Both the position numbers and the translations under genes were made by a program. The notes below the pieces were generated by a model. The model searched no databases. It saw only the letters and a list, made by a program, of their open reading frames with translations, and had not been told where the DNA came from. Positions 23,836-32,270 of a stretch of 42,124 nt of DNA are shown piece by piece. Origin of the DNA: Desulfobacula sp. (GTDB lineage Bacteria; Desulfobacterota; Desulfobacteria; Desulfobacterales; Desulfobacteraceae); contig NZ_JABZFL010000025.1 of assembly GCF_014237455.1 (NCBI RefSeq), forward strand, positions 1-42,124. The letters are read 5' to 3'. The stretch's first letter is position 1, and the number at the start of each line of letters is the position of its first letter.

Positions 23836-25452
23836 ATGAATAATCTGCTCGAAATAAAAAATTTGTATATTGAAGGGTTTTATGAAGAACGATGGCATCC
23901 CATTGTCCGTGATATCAGTCTTGATCTGAAAAGAGGAGAAGTCCTTGGTCTTATCGGTGAATCCGGTGCCGGCAAATCCACCATTGGCCTGGCTGCCATG
24001 GGATATGCACGCCAGGGGTGCAGGATCGTATCCGGATCTATCAACCTTGAAGGAATCCAATTGTTTGATGCGACTGAGGAGGATTTAAGACTGGTCAGGG
24101 GATCCAAGATTGCCTATGTGGCTCAGAGTGCGGCGGCTTCCTTTAATCCGTCCCATCGTGTCATAAAGCAGTATGTAGAAGCACCCGTCCACCATGGGGT
24201 TATGAGCTATAAAGAGGCTGAAAAAGAGGCCATAGAAATCTATCGACGCCTGTTTTTACCCACACCTGAAAAAATCGGATACCGGTATCCCCACGAACTT
24301 TCAGGGGGTCAGCTCCAAAGAGCCATGGTGGCCATGGCCATGTCCTGCAAACCGGATATCATTGTGTTTGACGAACCCACAACTGCCTTGGATGTCACCA
24401 CCCAGATTGAAGTTCTGGCCGCTGTTAAGGAAATCACTGAAAAAATGAACAAGGCAGCTCTCTATATTACCCATGATCTGGCGGTGGTAGCCCAGGTAGC
24501 TCACCGGATTATGGTGTTACGGAACGGCCGGCTTGTTGAAGAGGGCGAAACCAGGACATTGATTAAAAAGCCCAAAGAAAAATATACCAGGGAGTTGTTA
24601 AATGTCAGAGCGTTAAGGGAAACAAAAGCCATAACAGATAAAATGGATGTGATTCTGGAGGTCGAAGATGTGGCGGCAACCTATACGGGCCATGAAAATG
24701 TTCTTGAAGATATCGATCTTGTCGTTAGAAAAGGAAGGACGGTTGCGCTGGTTGGAGAATCCGGCAGTGGAAAAAGTACCCTGGCACGGGTGATTACAGG
24801 TCTTCTTCCTGCTATTCATGGATCCATAACGTTTCTTGGCAAAGAACTTCCCGGTTCATTGAAAAAGAGAAAAAAAGAAGATTTAAGAAAAATGCAGATG
24901 ATCTATCAAATGCCGGATACGGCATTAAACCCAAAACAGACGGTTAGAAAGGTGATTGGCAGGCCCCTCCAATTTTATTTTGGTATAAAGGGTAAAAAAG
25001 CCGAGGAACGGATAAAGGATTTGTTACGGAAAATCGAACTTGATCCGGATATCTATATTGACCGCCTGACCACAGAGCTTTCCGGCGGGGAAAAACAGCG
25101 GATCTGCATTGCCAGAGCTCTGGCAGCAGAACCGGACCTGGTCATCTGCGATGAAGTCACGTCAGCTTTGGATCAGCTTGTGGCAGAAGGCATACTGGAT
25201 CTTTTGCAGGACCTGCAAAATAAAACTGACATGGCGTACCTGTTTATCACCCATGATCTTGCAACGGTCAAGGCCATTGCAGATAAGATTGTGATTATGC
25301 TGGAAGGCAAAATCATTGAACAGGGTGAGAAGAAGAAAGTTCTGGCTCCCCCTTATCACGAATATACAGACAAGCTTTTGGCATCCGTACCTGAAATGGA
25401 CCCGGACTGGCTGGACAACCTTCTGAACGAGCGGGCCTCAACCTTTATTTGA
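23836..25452 (+). CDS. Fused double ATPase (DppD-DppF) of the ABC transporter
   Basis: A 538-residue protein with two complete ABC domains in one chain. Domain 1 has Walker A GESGAGKST near residue 41, signature LSGGQLQRAMVAMAM and Walker B IVFDEPTTALD. Domain 2 has Walker A GESGSGKST near residue 306, signature LSGGEKQRICIARAL and LVICDEVTSALD. Both sites look active. In most systems these are two proteins; the fused form, as in E. coli YejF or GsiA, is a recognised variant. It drives the two permeases at the membrane and starts 14 bases after the DppC-type gene. Confidence 0.93.
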   Translation: MNNLLEIKNLYIEGFYEERWHPIVRDISLDLKRGEVLGLIGESGAGKSTIGLAAMGYARQGCRIVSGSINLEGIQLFDATEEDLRLVRGSKIAYVAQSAAASFNPSHRVIKQYVEAPVHHGVMSYKEAEKEAIEIYRRLFLPTPEKIGYRYPHELSGGQLQRAMVAMAMSCKPDIIVFDEPTTALDVTTQIEVLAAVKEITEKMNKAALYITHDLAVVAQVAHRIMVLRNGRLVEEGETRTLIKKPKEKYTRELLNVRALRETKAITDKMDVILEVEDVAATYTGHENVLEDIDLVVRKGRTVALVGESGSGKSTLARVITGLLPAIHGSITFLGKELPGSLKKRKKEDLRKMQMIYQMPDTALNPKQTVRKVIGRPLQFYFGIKGKKAEERIKDLLRKIELDPDIYIDRLTTELSGGEKQRICIARALAAEPDLVICDEVTSALDQLVAEGILDLLQDLQNKTDMAYLFITHDLATVKAIADKIVIMLEGKIIEQGEKKKVLAPPYHEYTDKLLASVPEMDPDWLDNLLNERASTFI

Positions 25453-25494
25453 TCAATCACTTAACTTCAATACTTTAATGAAGAGGAGAGAATT

Positions 25495-27087
25495 ATGACT
25501 GACTTATCATTTTTAACACAGATGTTTAACCAGAAAAAAATTACCCGCAGGCAGTTTATCAGCGGCCTCTCTGCCCTGGGGCTTGCCGCAGCCGTGTCGC
25601 CCACCCTTTTGTCGGGTAATGCCATGGCAGCAACTCCCCAAAAAGGCGGACGGTTTATAATGGGCTGCACTGGTGGGTCAACCACTGATTCCATGGACCC
25701 TGGAACGCTGACGTCCAACATGAACCAGAACCTCAACTGGCAAATAAGAAACAATCTTGTGGAAATCGACCACAATTTTAATGTCATCCCTGAACTGGCT
25801 GAGTCCTGGGGCGCGACTCCGGACGCAAAAGTGTGGACGTTTAAGCTGCGCAAGGGCATAGAATTTCACAATGGCAAAACAATGACAGCAGAGGATGTGA
25901 TTTTTTCCATAAACCATCACCGTGGTGAAGAATCCAAATCTGCAGCTAAAGCATATTTAAAAAGTATTGAAAATATTAAAACTGACGGAAAATATGAGAT
26001 TATTTTTGAACTTTCCGGCGGCAGTGCTGATTTTCCGTTTATCTTGGGCGATTATCACTTAGGCATTTGTCCGGCTGGAACTAAAGGCCCGGAATGGGAA
26101 AAAGGCGTAGGTACCGGAGGTTATATCCTGGAGAAATGGGAACCGGGTGTCAGAGCTTTTGCAAAACGTAATCCTAATTACTGGAAAGAGGGAAGAGCTC
26201 ACTTTGATGAAGTTGAGACCCTGTCTATAGTTGATACCAATGCCAGAACAAATGCTTTAAAGACAGGCCAGATAAATTACATGGATCGCACTGAACTTAA
26301 AACAGTCCATCTTTTGAAAAAGATGCCCGGGATAAATGTCTTAGCTACAACAGGAACAGCACATTACACTATACCAATGCTTGTAGATAAAAGTCCTTAT
26401 AATGACAATAATGTTCGCATGGCTTTAAAGCTTGCTGTTGACCGTGAGGCACTAGTGAAACAAATTTTGCGGGGTTATGGCCAGGTTGGCAATGACCACC
26501 CCATTGCACCCGTAAATAAATATCATGCAAAAAATCTGGAGCAAAGAAAATATGATCCGGAAAAAGCCAAATTTTATATGAAAAAAGCGGGCAAGCTTGA
26601 CCATGTTTTTAATCTGCATGCTGCAGATGCTGCATTTGCCGGAGCCGTGGACGCTGCCGTCCTCATCAAAGAACAGGCAAAAAAAGCCGGCATCAACATA
26701 AATGTTGTCCGAGAGCCGGATGACGGATATTGGAGCAATGTCTGGATTAAAAAAGAGTGGGTTATGTGTTATTGGGGCGGACGTCCCATTGAAGACATGA
26801 TGTTCTCAGTTGCATACGCAGCCGATGCCCCTTGGAATGATACCCACTGGAAAAATGCTCCTTTTAACAAGCTGCTGGTTGCTGCAAGAGCAGAACTGGA
26901 TACAGATAAACGCAGAAAGATGTACGAGGATATGCAGGAAATATGCAGAAATGATGGCGGAACTGTTGTTCCCATGTACAACCAGATGGTTGAAGCTAGT
27001 TCAGATAAGCTGGAACATGGACCAATGTCAGGACACATGGCTATGGATGGCATGAGAAATGCCGAACGTTGGTGGTTCAAATCATAA
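25495..27087 (+). CDS. Tat-exported substrate-binding protein (family 5, peptide/opine/nickel type)
   Basis: A 530-residue binding protein. The N-terminus has a twin-arginine motif in KKITRRQFISGLSALGLA and a likely cleavage after AMA-A, so it is folded before export. The mature part fits SBP family 5: an E-L-A-E-S-W segment, W-T-F-K-L-R-K-G-I-E-F-H-N-G-K, the T-A-E-D-V-I-F-S motif, and VRMALKLAVDREALV. Ligands in this family range from peptides to nickel, glutathione and opines. Tat export hints at a cofactor-bearing or fast-folding protein. It lies last of the transporter genes and precedes a terminator-like hairpin. Confidence 0.9.
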   Translation: MTDLSFLTQMFNQKKITRRQFISGLSALGLAAAVSPTLLSGNAMAATPQKGGRFIMGCTGGSTTDSMDPGTLTSNMNQNLNWQIRNNLVEIDHNFNVIPELAESWGATPDAKVWTFKLRKGIEFHNGKTMTAEDVIFSINHHRGEESKSAAKAYLKSIENIKTDGKYEIIFELSGGSADFPFILGDYHLGICPAGTKGPEWEKGVGTGGYILEKWEPGVRAFAKRNPNYWKEGRAHFDEVETLSIVDTNARTNALKTGQINYMDRTELKTVHLLKKMPGINVLATTGTAHYTIPMLVDKSPYNDNNVRMALKLAVDREALVKQILRGYGQVGNDHPIAPVNKYHAKNLEQRKYDPEKAKFYMKKAGKLDHVFNLHAADAAFAGAVDAAVLIKEQAKKAGININVVREPDDGYWSNVWIKKEWVMCYWGGRPIEDMMFSVAYAADAPWNDTHWKNAPFNKLLVAARAELDTDKRRKMYEDMQEICRNDGGTVVPMYNQMVEASSDKLEHGPMSGHMAMDGMRNAERWWFKS

Positions 27088-27110
27088 TTCCATAAGTTTT
27101 ATTAAACCTA

Positions 27111-27147
27111 AAATAGGCCGGAGTTTATCCCTCCGGCCTATTTATTT
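27111..27147 (+). terminator. Terminator or attenuator hairpin inside the operon
   Basis: A perfect 13-bp stem, AAATAGGCCGGAG (27111-27123) with CTCCGGCCTATTT (27131-27143), around a seven-base loop and followed by ATTT. The T-tract is poor, so it may cause partial termination before the thiamine-binding gene. Confidence 0.7.
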
Positions 27148-27172
27148 GGATGAAAGCAAAAGGAGTTTGAGA

Positions 27173-27469
27173 ATGAATGTGATCATAGATCTGTGTGTGG
27201 TACCCATCGGGGTCGGCCTTTCCGTATCAAAGTATGTGGCGGTCTGCCATGAAATTATCAATAAAGCCGGACTTGAATCTCAGCTTCATGCGTATGGCAC
27301 TAATATAGAAGGGGACTGGGACAAAGTATTTGATGTGGTAAAAAAATGCCATGAAAGAATCCATGAAATGGGAGCTCCCAGAATAACGACCACAATAAAG
27401 GCTGGCACAAGGATTGACAGAGAACAGACCATGGCAGACAAAATTGCCAGTGTTAAAAGTAAACTTTAA
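27173..27469 (+). CDS. MTH1187-family thiamine-binding protein
   Basis: A 98-residue protein of the MTH1187/YkoF-like family (Pfam Thiamine_BP), with VIIDLCVVPIGVGLSVSKYV at the start, LHAYGTNIEGDWDKVF in the middle and RITTTIKAGTRID near the end. These small ferredoxin-fold proteins bind thiamine or its precursor and are often linked to uptake systems. A longer frame from 27059 would overlap the binding-protein gene; ATG 27173 has AGGAG at seven bases and matches the family's usual N-terminus. It overlaps the convergent DHH gene by four bases. Its placement after an ABC transporter suggests import of a thiamine-related ligand, but no TPP riboswitch was seen. Confidence 0.85.
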   Translation: MNVIIDLCVVPIGVGLSVSKYVAVCHEIINKAGLESQLHAYGTNIEGDWDKVFDVVKKCHERIHEMGAPRITTTIKAGTRIDREQTMADKIASVKSKL

Positions 27470-28365
27470 CATTCTTTTTTATTTTGAAACAGGATTTCAA
27501 GAATCTGTTCAATGGCATTATCGGCGACCTCTGCTTTCAATGAACAGCCCCCGGCACCGGCATGACCGCCACCCCCAAATCGGGCTAGAAGGTTTCCAAT
27601 GTTGACATGACACTGCGGGTTAAAAATACTGTGACCGATACTGAGCTGCACATGTTCGCGTTCAGGGCCGTCAAATCTGATTTTTACACTGGCAATACTT
27701 TCCGGAAAGAGTGAATAGGTCAGAAACCGGTTCCCATCGGCCACGGTATCAAGGAATCTGAAATCAGTAATTGATATGTTGTGAAGTATTTTTGTATGTT
27801 GTAATAAATATTTTTCATAGGCTGCATTTTCTACAACGACTCTGCTACATCGCTTCTTGACTTCCAAGTCCTCAAGGACATGCTCAATGTCTGTTTCCAT
27901 CAAGAGGGTAACCAATTTGTTCCAATAGGGCACATCTTTATAATCCTGGTTTCTGATGGTCATGGATAAAATAATATACGGGTAATTTTCAGGATATCTT
28001 ACCTGGTCCTGATTCAGATCAGCAGAGTCAATGATATCCGTATGAAAGATCAGTTCATCAAAATGGTCATCCAGTTTTCCCAGGCTTTTATAGTAGTTAT
28101 AAACAACACCGGCAGCAGAAGGCGCAATTTCAAATGCGCCCTTAAATTTTTTTTTGGGTTTATTAGAAACATGGTGGTCAAACCATAGGGAACAATTGGG
28201 TGAATAGGGGAGATTTGCAAGGATATCGCCTTTTAGGATACTGGCTTTCCCGGCTTGAATTTCACTGGGTTCAACCCAATAAATATCCGTATCAATATTT
28301 TCAGCCTGATAAAGCAGGACAGCACATACAATTCCGTCAAAATCAGGCCGGGTGACGATTCTCAT
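27466..28365 (-). CDS. DHH-family phosphoesterase
   Basis: A 299-residue protein of the DHH/DHHA1 superfamily. The metal-binding Asp residues are seen in RPDFDGIVCAVLL (near residue 5) and the namesake motif in SLWFDHHVSN. The C-terminal DHHA1 domain ends in GGGGHAGAGGC, which grips the substrate. Relatives are nanoRNases, pAp phosphatases, c-di-NMP hydrolases and exopolyphosphatases; which of these applies is not clear because the first motif differs from NrnA. It is a single gene, convergent with the thiamine-binding gene with a four-base overlap of stops. Confidence 0.85.
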   Translation of the reverse strand: MRIVTRPDFDGIVCAVLLYQAENIDTDIYWVEPSEIQAGKASILKGDILANLPYSPNCSLWFDHHVSNKPKKKFKGAFEIAPSAAGVVYNYYKSLGKLDDHFDELIFHTDIIDSADLNQDQVRYPENYPYIILSMTIRNQDYKDVPYWNKLVTLLMETDIEHVLEDLEVKKRCSRVVVENAAYEKYLLQHTKILHNISITDFRFLDTVADGNRFLTYSLFPESIASVKIRFDGPEREHVQLSIGHSIFNPQCHVNIGNLLARFGGGGHAGAGGCSLKAEVADNAIEQILEILFQNKKEC

Positions 28366-28627
28366 AGATTAACTCTTTCCGGGTCAAATATAGCACCCGC
28401 TGATATTATTTTATTCCTCATCAGGTCACTAGTGTTTATTGATAATGCATAAAAAAGGACTTTTCAAGAATGTTTTTTGTAAAGCTCTTGACGGAACCTT
28501 TTTAATTTTTACCTTTCATACTGTCATTAAAGTTTTCTGCTTGACCCATACCGGGTTTTCTGGTTTTATTGTTGTCGGTGAACTATCTGGTTTCATTTTC
28601 ATTTTTTTTATATGAGAGATTAAGATT

Positions 28628-30913
28628 GTGGCAAAAATAGAAATAGATATTGAAGAGATCGAAAAGAATTTTTTTAAAAGAGGAAATTCCTTAAAAAAGC
28701 TTTTAAAAGCATCCCTTGATCTTTTTGAAGCCAGGCACACCGGTATTTTATATGGTACAAATCAGACAAAGCTTAAATTTTTACCCACCAGCATGTGGGA
28801 CCGGGGAATCATGGACAAATTTGATGGCAGAGGGATCAAAGGCCTGATTCTAAAGATATTTGGGAGCAGTATCGTCACTGCCAGAAAATTGAGTCCTGTA
28901 TTTTTTTTTAAAACAGATCAAAATGGTGAGGTTAAAGATAATGACGGTATTATTTCATACGTACTTCGAAATTGTGCAGATTATTATAAAAAGGGTATCG
29001 GCGTTATTATCTGTCCGGATACGGACAAGTATGTGTATAAGAAGAGTGAAAAATATTTGCAAATTCCTTTTTTCAGCTATGCCGGAAACGGCATAGAAAA
29101 ATCTGAAGACACGATTCTTGTAGATACAAGAATCGTCAAACACTTTAATTCCAGTAATTCTATCTATATTTATCTGCCGGATTACGGCATCCTGGTTATC
29201 AACACTGCTGATGTGGCCCTGCTTGAAACAAAAGGATCAAAATTCATAAGAGAAAAAGAGTTGACGCAGCGGCTGGATGTGTTGATTAAGCTGGTTAACA
29301 CCTCTTCTCTGGCATCTCTTGGACAACTCAAAGGAGAAAAAGGGTCCCAGCTTTTGTGGAGAAAAGAAAGGCATCTCCGCAAAACTTCCCTGGAATTGAT
29401 TGAAAATGAAAAGAAGTATCGCGATTTGTATGAAAATGCACCCGTTGCCTATTTTTCCATGGATAATCAGGGGATAATTATTAAATGTAATTATACCACC
29501 TCAAAACTTTCAGGCTATGAAAAAGAAGAACTAACAGGCCGGTATGTAATGGAGTTCTCTGTGTATGATGGAGGGCTCATTCCTGACCAGGTCTGGGCAA
29601 TTTTTGCCCAGGGCGAATCTGTTCGGGATGTTGAAATGAAATTCAAACATAAAAATCAGGGAAATATCTGGATCAGCCTTTCCCTGGATGCTATCAGGGA
29701 TAAAGATGGAGACATTTTTGAAATCCGGGCCACGGCCATTGATATATCGAAGCGTAAAGCGCTTGAAAAACAATTGCTTCAAGCCCAGAAGATGGAAGCG
29801 ATAGGGACGTTTGCCGGTGGCATCGCCCATGATTTTAACGATATTATCGCCCCTGTCTCCGGTTATACGGAAATGCTTTTAATGGATACCAGGGAAGGTG
29901 ATCCTGAAATAAAATATCTGGATATTATACTGGAGTGTGCGAAGCATGCAAAAGGGCTTGTTAATCAAATCCTTACTTTCAGCAGACAGAAAGAGCATGA
30001 CTTAAAGCCTTTAAGCATAGGGGATGCCGTCCGGGAGTCAGTGATACTTGTTCGAGCATTCTTACCGGCAACGATAAAGGTAAATACAAATATTGATAAA
30101 ACTTGCAGGTATATTCTGGCAGATCCCGTTCAGATTCACCAGGTCATTATGAATCTTGTAACCAATGCATATCATGCAATGCAAGAAAAGGGCGGCACTC
30201 TTGATATATCCCTGAAGGTGGAGAAGAATCTTGAACAGATTTTTTCAGAACTGGCTGCTGAGGTACGAGAATATGTCCGACTGACGATAAAGGATACGGG
30301 TACAGGAATCGATCCTGATATTTTCAACAAAATATTTGATCCTTATTTTTCCACAAAAAAGGAGGGTAAAGGATCAGGCATAGGCCTTTCTGTGGTACAT
30401 GGGATTGTCGAAAATCATGACGGGTATATCAGAGTTGAAAGCAGTAAAGAAAAAGGAACCTGTTTTGATATTTATTTTCCAATGTGTCAGAAATGTCTGG
30501 ATGTTGAACAAGCAGACCCGGAAGAGATATCAATCCAGGCAGGAACCGAAAGAATTCTTCTGGTTGATGATGATAAAAAAGTGGCGGTTATGGGAACTCA
30601 GATGCTTGAAAAATTGGGATATACGGTTACCTGTTTTACCAGCAGTCTGGATGCGCTCACTGTTTTTAGAAGTAACCCGGATATGTTTGATGCCATTGTG
30701 ACAGATTTGATCATGCCGGATTTAACAGGGGATCAGCTTGCCGGTAAAATCTATGATATCAGGCCTGATGTGCCGGTCATCCTTTGTACGGGATTCGGCG
30801 ATACCGTTGACAGACATAGACTTGAGTCGCCATCTATCAAAGGATTTTTAAAGAAACCTGTTCCTATTAAAGAATTGTCTTATGCGTTGAGGCAGATTCT
30901 GGATAAAAATTAA
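28628..30913 (+). CDS. Hybrid sensor histidine kinase with a novel-looking N-terminal domain
   Basis: A 761-residue soluble kinase with no transmembrane helix. Residues 1-205 form a domain I cannot name, GAF-like in predicted character. A short coil leads to a PAS domain (about 265-380, with YENAPVAYFSMDNQG), then HisKA with phospho-His401 in AGGIAHDFND, a HATPase domain (NLVTNAYHAM, DTGTGID, GSGIGLSVVHGIV), and a C-terminal receiver with phospho-acceptor Asp693 in VTDLIMPDLTG. The H-box reads HDFND instead of the common HDFNN. It starts at GTG 28628. No response regulator gene is adjacent, so its output is through another protein. It is followed after 25 bases by yigZ. Confidence 0.9.
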   Translation: MAKIEIDIEEIEKNFFKRGNSLKKLLKASLDLFEARHTGILYGTNQTKLKFLPTSMWDRGIMDKFDGRGIKGLILKIFGSSIVTARKLSPVFFFKTDQNGEVKDNDGIISYVLRNCADYYKKGIGVIICPDTDKYVYKKSEKYLQIPFFSYAGNGIEKSEDTILVDTRIVKHFNSSNSIYIYLPDYGILVINTADVALLETKGSKFIREKELTQRLDVLIKLVNTSSLASLGQLKGEKGSQLLWRKERHLRKTSLELIENEKKYRDLYENAPVAYFSMDNQGIIIKCNYTTSKLSGYEKEELTGRYVMEFSVYDGGLIPDQVWAIFAQGESVRDVEMKFKHKNQGNIWISLSLDAIRDKDGDIFEIRATAIDISKRKALEKQLLQAQKMEAIGTFAGGIAHDFNDIIAPVSGYTEMLLMDTREGDPEIKYLDIILECAKHAKGLVNQILTFSRQKEHDLKPLSIGDAVRESVILVRAFLPATIKVNTNIDKTCRYILADPVQIHQVIMNLVTNAYHAMQEKGGTLDISLKVEKNLEQIFSELAAEVREYVRLTIKDTGTGIDPDIFNKIFDPYFSTKKEGKGSGIGLSVVHGIVENHDGYIRVESSKEKGTCFDIYFPMCQKCLDVEQADPEEISIQAGTERILLVDDDKKVAVMGTQMLEKLGYTVTCFTSSLDALTVFRSNPDMFDAIVTDLIMPDLTGDQLAGKIYDIRPDVPVILCTGFGDTVDRHRLESPSIKGFLKKPVPIKELSYALRQILDKN

Positions 30914-30938
30914 TCCCGGATGAAAAGAGGTATATCCA

Positions 30939-31598
30939 TTGTTGAGTATGAATAAAGACATGATGGATGAAAATTATTTTTACTCAATTGACCATCGACG
31001 GACAACAACCATAAAAATCAAACGATCCATTTTCATTTGCACTCTGGAATATGTAGAATCCATTGAAAAAGCAAAAAACGTTATTTCCCGGATTGCAAAA
31101 GAGAATAAAACTGCTACCCATAACTGCTGGGCATATATTTTGGGAGAAAAAGGGGATATTTTTCATTGTTCTGATGCAGGAGAACCCTCGGGAACTGCTG
31201 GAAAACCTATCCTGAACACAATGCAAAGCTATAACATGGCCCATATTGCAGCTGTTGTGACCCGGCATTTCGGTGGCGTCAAGCTGGGTGTAAGGGGATT
31301 GATTGATGCCTATGGTGCTTCTGTGAAAAATACCATAGAGCTGAAAAAACTTAAAAAACTGGTTCAGACTGTCAGCATGCTTATCGAGGTTTCTTATGAA
31401 TTTAATGATACCCTTCTCAATCAGATAAAAAATGATTTAACTCAGATTAAAGATACGACCTATACCGATAAAATTGTTCATACGGTTGAAATTGAACTTA
31501 AAAATTTTGCCAGGGTGGACAGACTTCTCTCTGAATATCAATCCCGGGGAAAATTGAAATTCAGCAGGATACCGCAAGCGGATAAAATTTCAGTTTAA
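30939..31598 (+). CDS. YigZ/IMPACT-family protein
   Basis: A 219-residue protein of the UPF0029/YigZ family. The N-terminal domain shows RSIFICTLEYVESIEKA, ATHNCWAYILG, DAGEPSGTAGKPIL and VTRHFGGVKLGVRGLIDAYGASV, all strongly conserved in the family; the C-terminal EF-G-like domain (about 145-210) is more variable. The function is not settled; eukaryotic IMPACT relatives act in translational stress control. The frame opens at TTG 30939, eight bases after AGAGG; ATG 30948 is the alternative. It may be co-transcribed with the preceding kinase gene. Confidence 0.88.
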   Translation: MLSMNKDMMDENYFYSIDHRRTTTIKIKRSIFICTLEYVESIEKAKNVISRIAKENKTATHNCWAYILGEKGDIFHCSDAGEPSGTAGKPILNTMQSYNMAHIAAVVTRHFGGVKLGVRGLIDAYGASVKNTIELKKLKKLVQTVSMLIEVSYEFNDTLLNQIKNDLTQIKDTTYTDKIVHTVEIELKNFARVDRLLSEYQSRGKLKFSRIPQADKISV

Positions 31599-31605
31599 AA
31601 AGATA

Positions 31606-31633
31606 TTGACAATCATTTTTATTTAAGTATTAT
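31606..31633 (+). promoter_or_regulatory. Sigma-70-type promoter of the XRE-cupin/dehydratase operon
   Basis: A perfect TTGACA (31606-31611), 16 bases, then TATTAT (31628-31633). The initiation point falls inside the palindrome that follows, so repressor binding would block it. Confidence 0.7.
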
Positions 31634-31655
31634 TAAATTTAAATTAATTATACTT
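31625..31655. promoter_or_regulatory. 31-base near-perfect palindrome, probable autoregulatory operator
   Basis: AAGTAT at 31625 and ATACTT ending at 31655 bound an inverted repeat whose inner ATTAA/TTAAT and central TTTAAA also match; only four symmetric positions disagree. It overlaps the -10 element and lies 15 bases before the regulator's start. Confidence 0.6.
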
Positions 31656-31670
31656 AAAAATGGTAAGTCT

Positions 31671-32255
31671 ATGAAAACAAAACTCGGTGCACTTCTCAGA
31701 GCCATCAGAACTTCAAGGCAACTGACGATTAAAGAAGTTGCAGCAAAGGCCGGTGTCAGTTCCAGTTTGTTGTCGCAAATAGAAAGAAACCGGATATCTC
31801 CTTCCCTGGATACCCTGTTACAGATTTTGGAAGTATATGGTGTTCCACCGAATAAATTTTTTAAAGACTATGAAACCAATTCCCGGGTTGAGATTATCAG
31901 AAGGGATGACCGAAAGATTTATCAACGAAAAGGCTTTAAATATGAAAAGCTTTGCGGTGATAGTCAGGCCAGGGGGAATCATTCTTTTAATGCCTTTTTT
32001 ATGGAGCTTTCGCCTGGCCAGCAAAGAGGTGATGCAAGTGACGGACACCTTGGACGTGAGCTGGGGATTGTTGTTGAGGGATCTGCACAGCTTGTTTATG
32101 GTGAAGAGATATATGAAATTCATAAAGGCGACTCCGTTTCCTTTTTTTCGGAAATACCTCATGTAATTAAAAATTCATCCGATCAGATTTTCCAGGCATA
32201 CTGGGTGGTTACCCCAGCTGATGGAGAAGATTATTTTGGAGATAAAACATTATAA
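31671..32255 (+). CDS. XRE-family regulator with C-terminal cupin sensor domain
   Basis: A 194-residue regulator. The helix-turn-helix covers residues 5-60 (IKEVAAKAGVSSSLLSQIERNRISPSLDTLLQIL), followed by a linker and a cupin barrel (about 105-185, with GRELGIVVEGSAQLVYGEEIYEIHKGDSVSFFSEIPHVIKN). Such proteins (PuuR/SutR type) bind a small acid, amine or amino acid in the cupin and adjust transcription. It is 15 bases upstream of the dehydratase large-subunit gene, so it most likely senses that enzyme's substrate or product and controls the operon through the palindrome. Confidence 0.92.
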   Translation: MKTKLGALLRAIRTSRQLTIKEVAAKAGVSSSLLSQIERNRISPSLDTLLQILEVYGVPPNKFFKDYETNSRVEIIRRDDRKIYQRKGFKYEKLCGDSQARGNHSFNAFFMELSPGQQRGDASDGHLGRELGIVVEGSAQLVYGEEIYEIHKGDSVSFFSEIPHVIKNSSDQIFQAYWVVTPADGEDYFGDKTL

Positions 32256-32270
32256 TATTTGGAGAGAATA

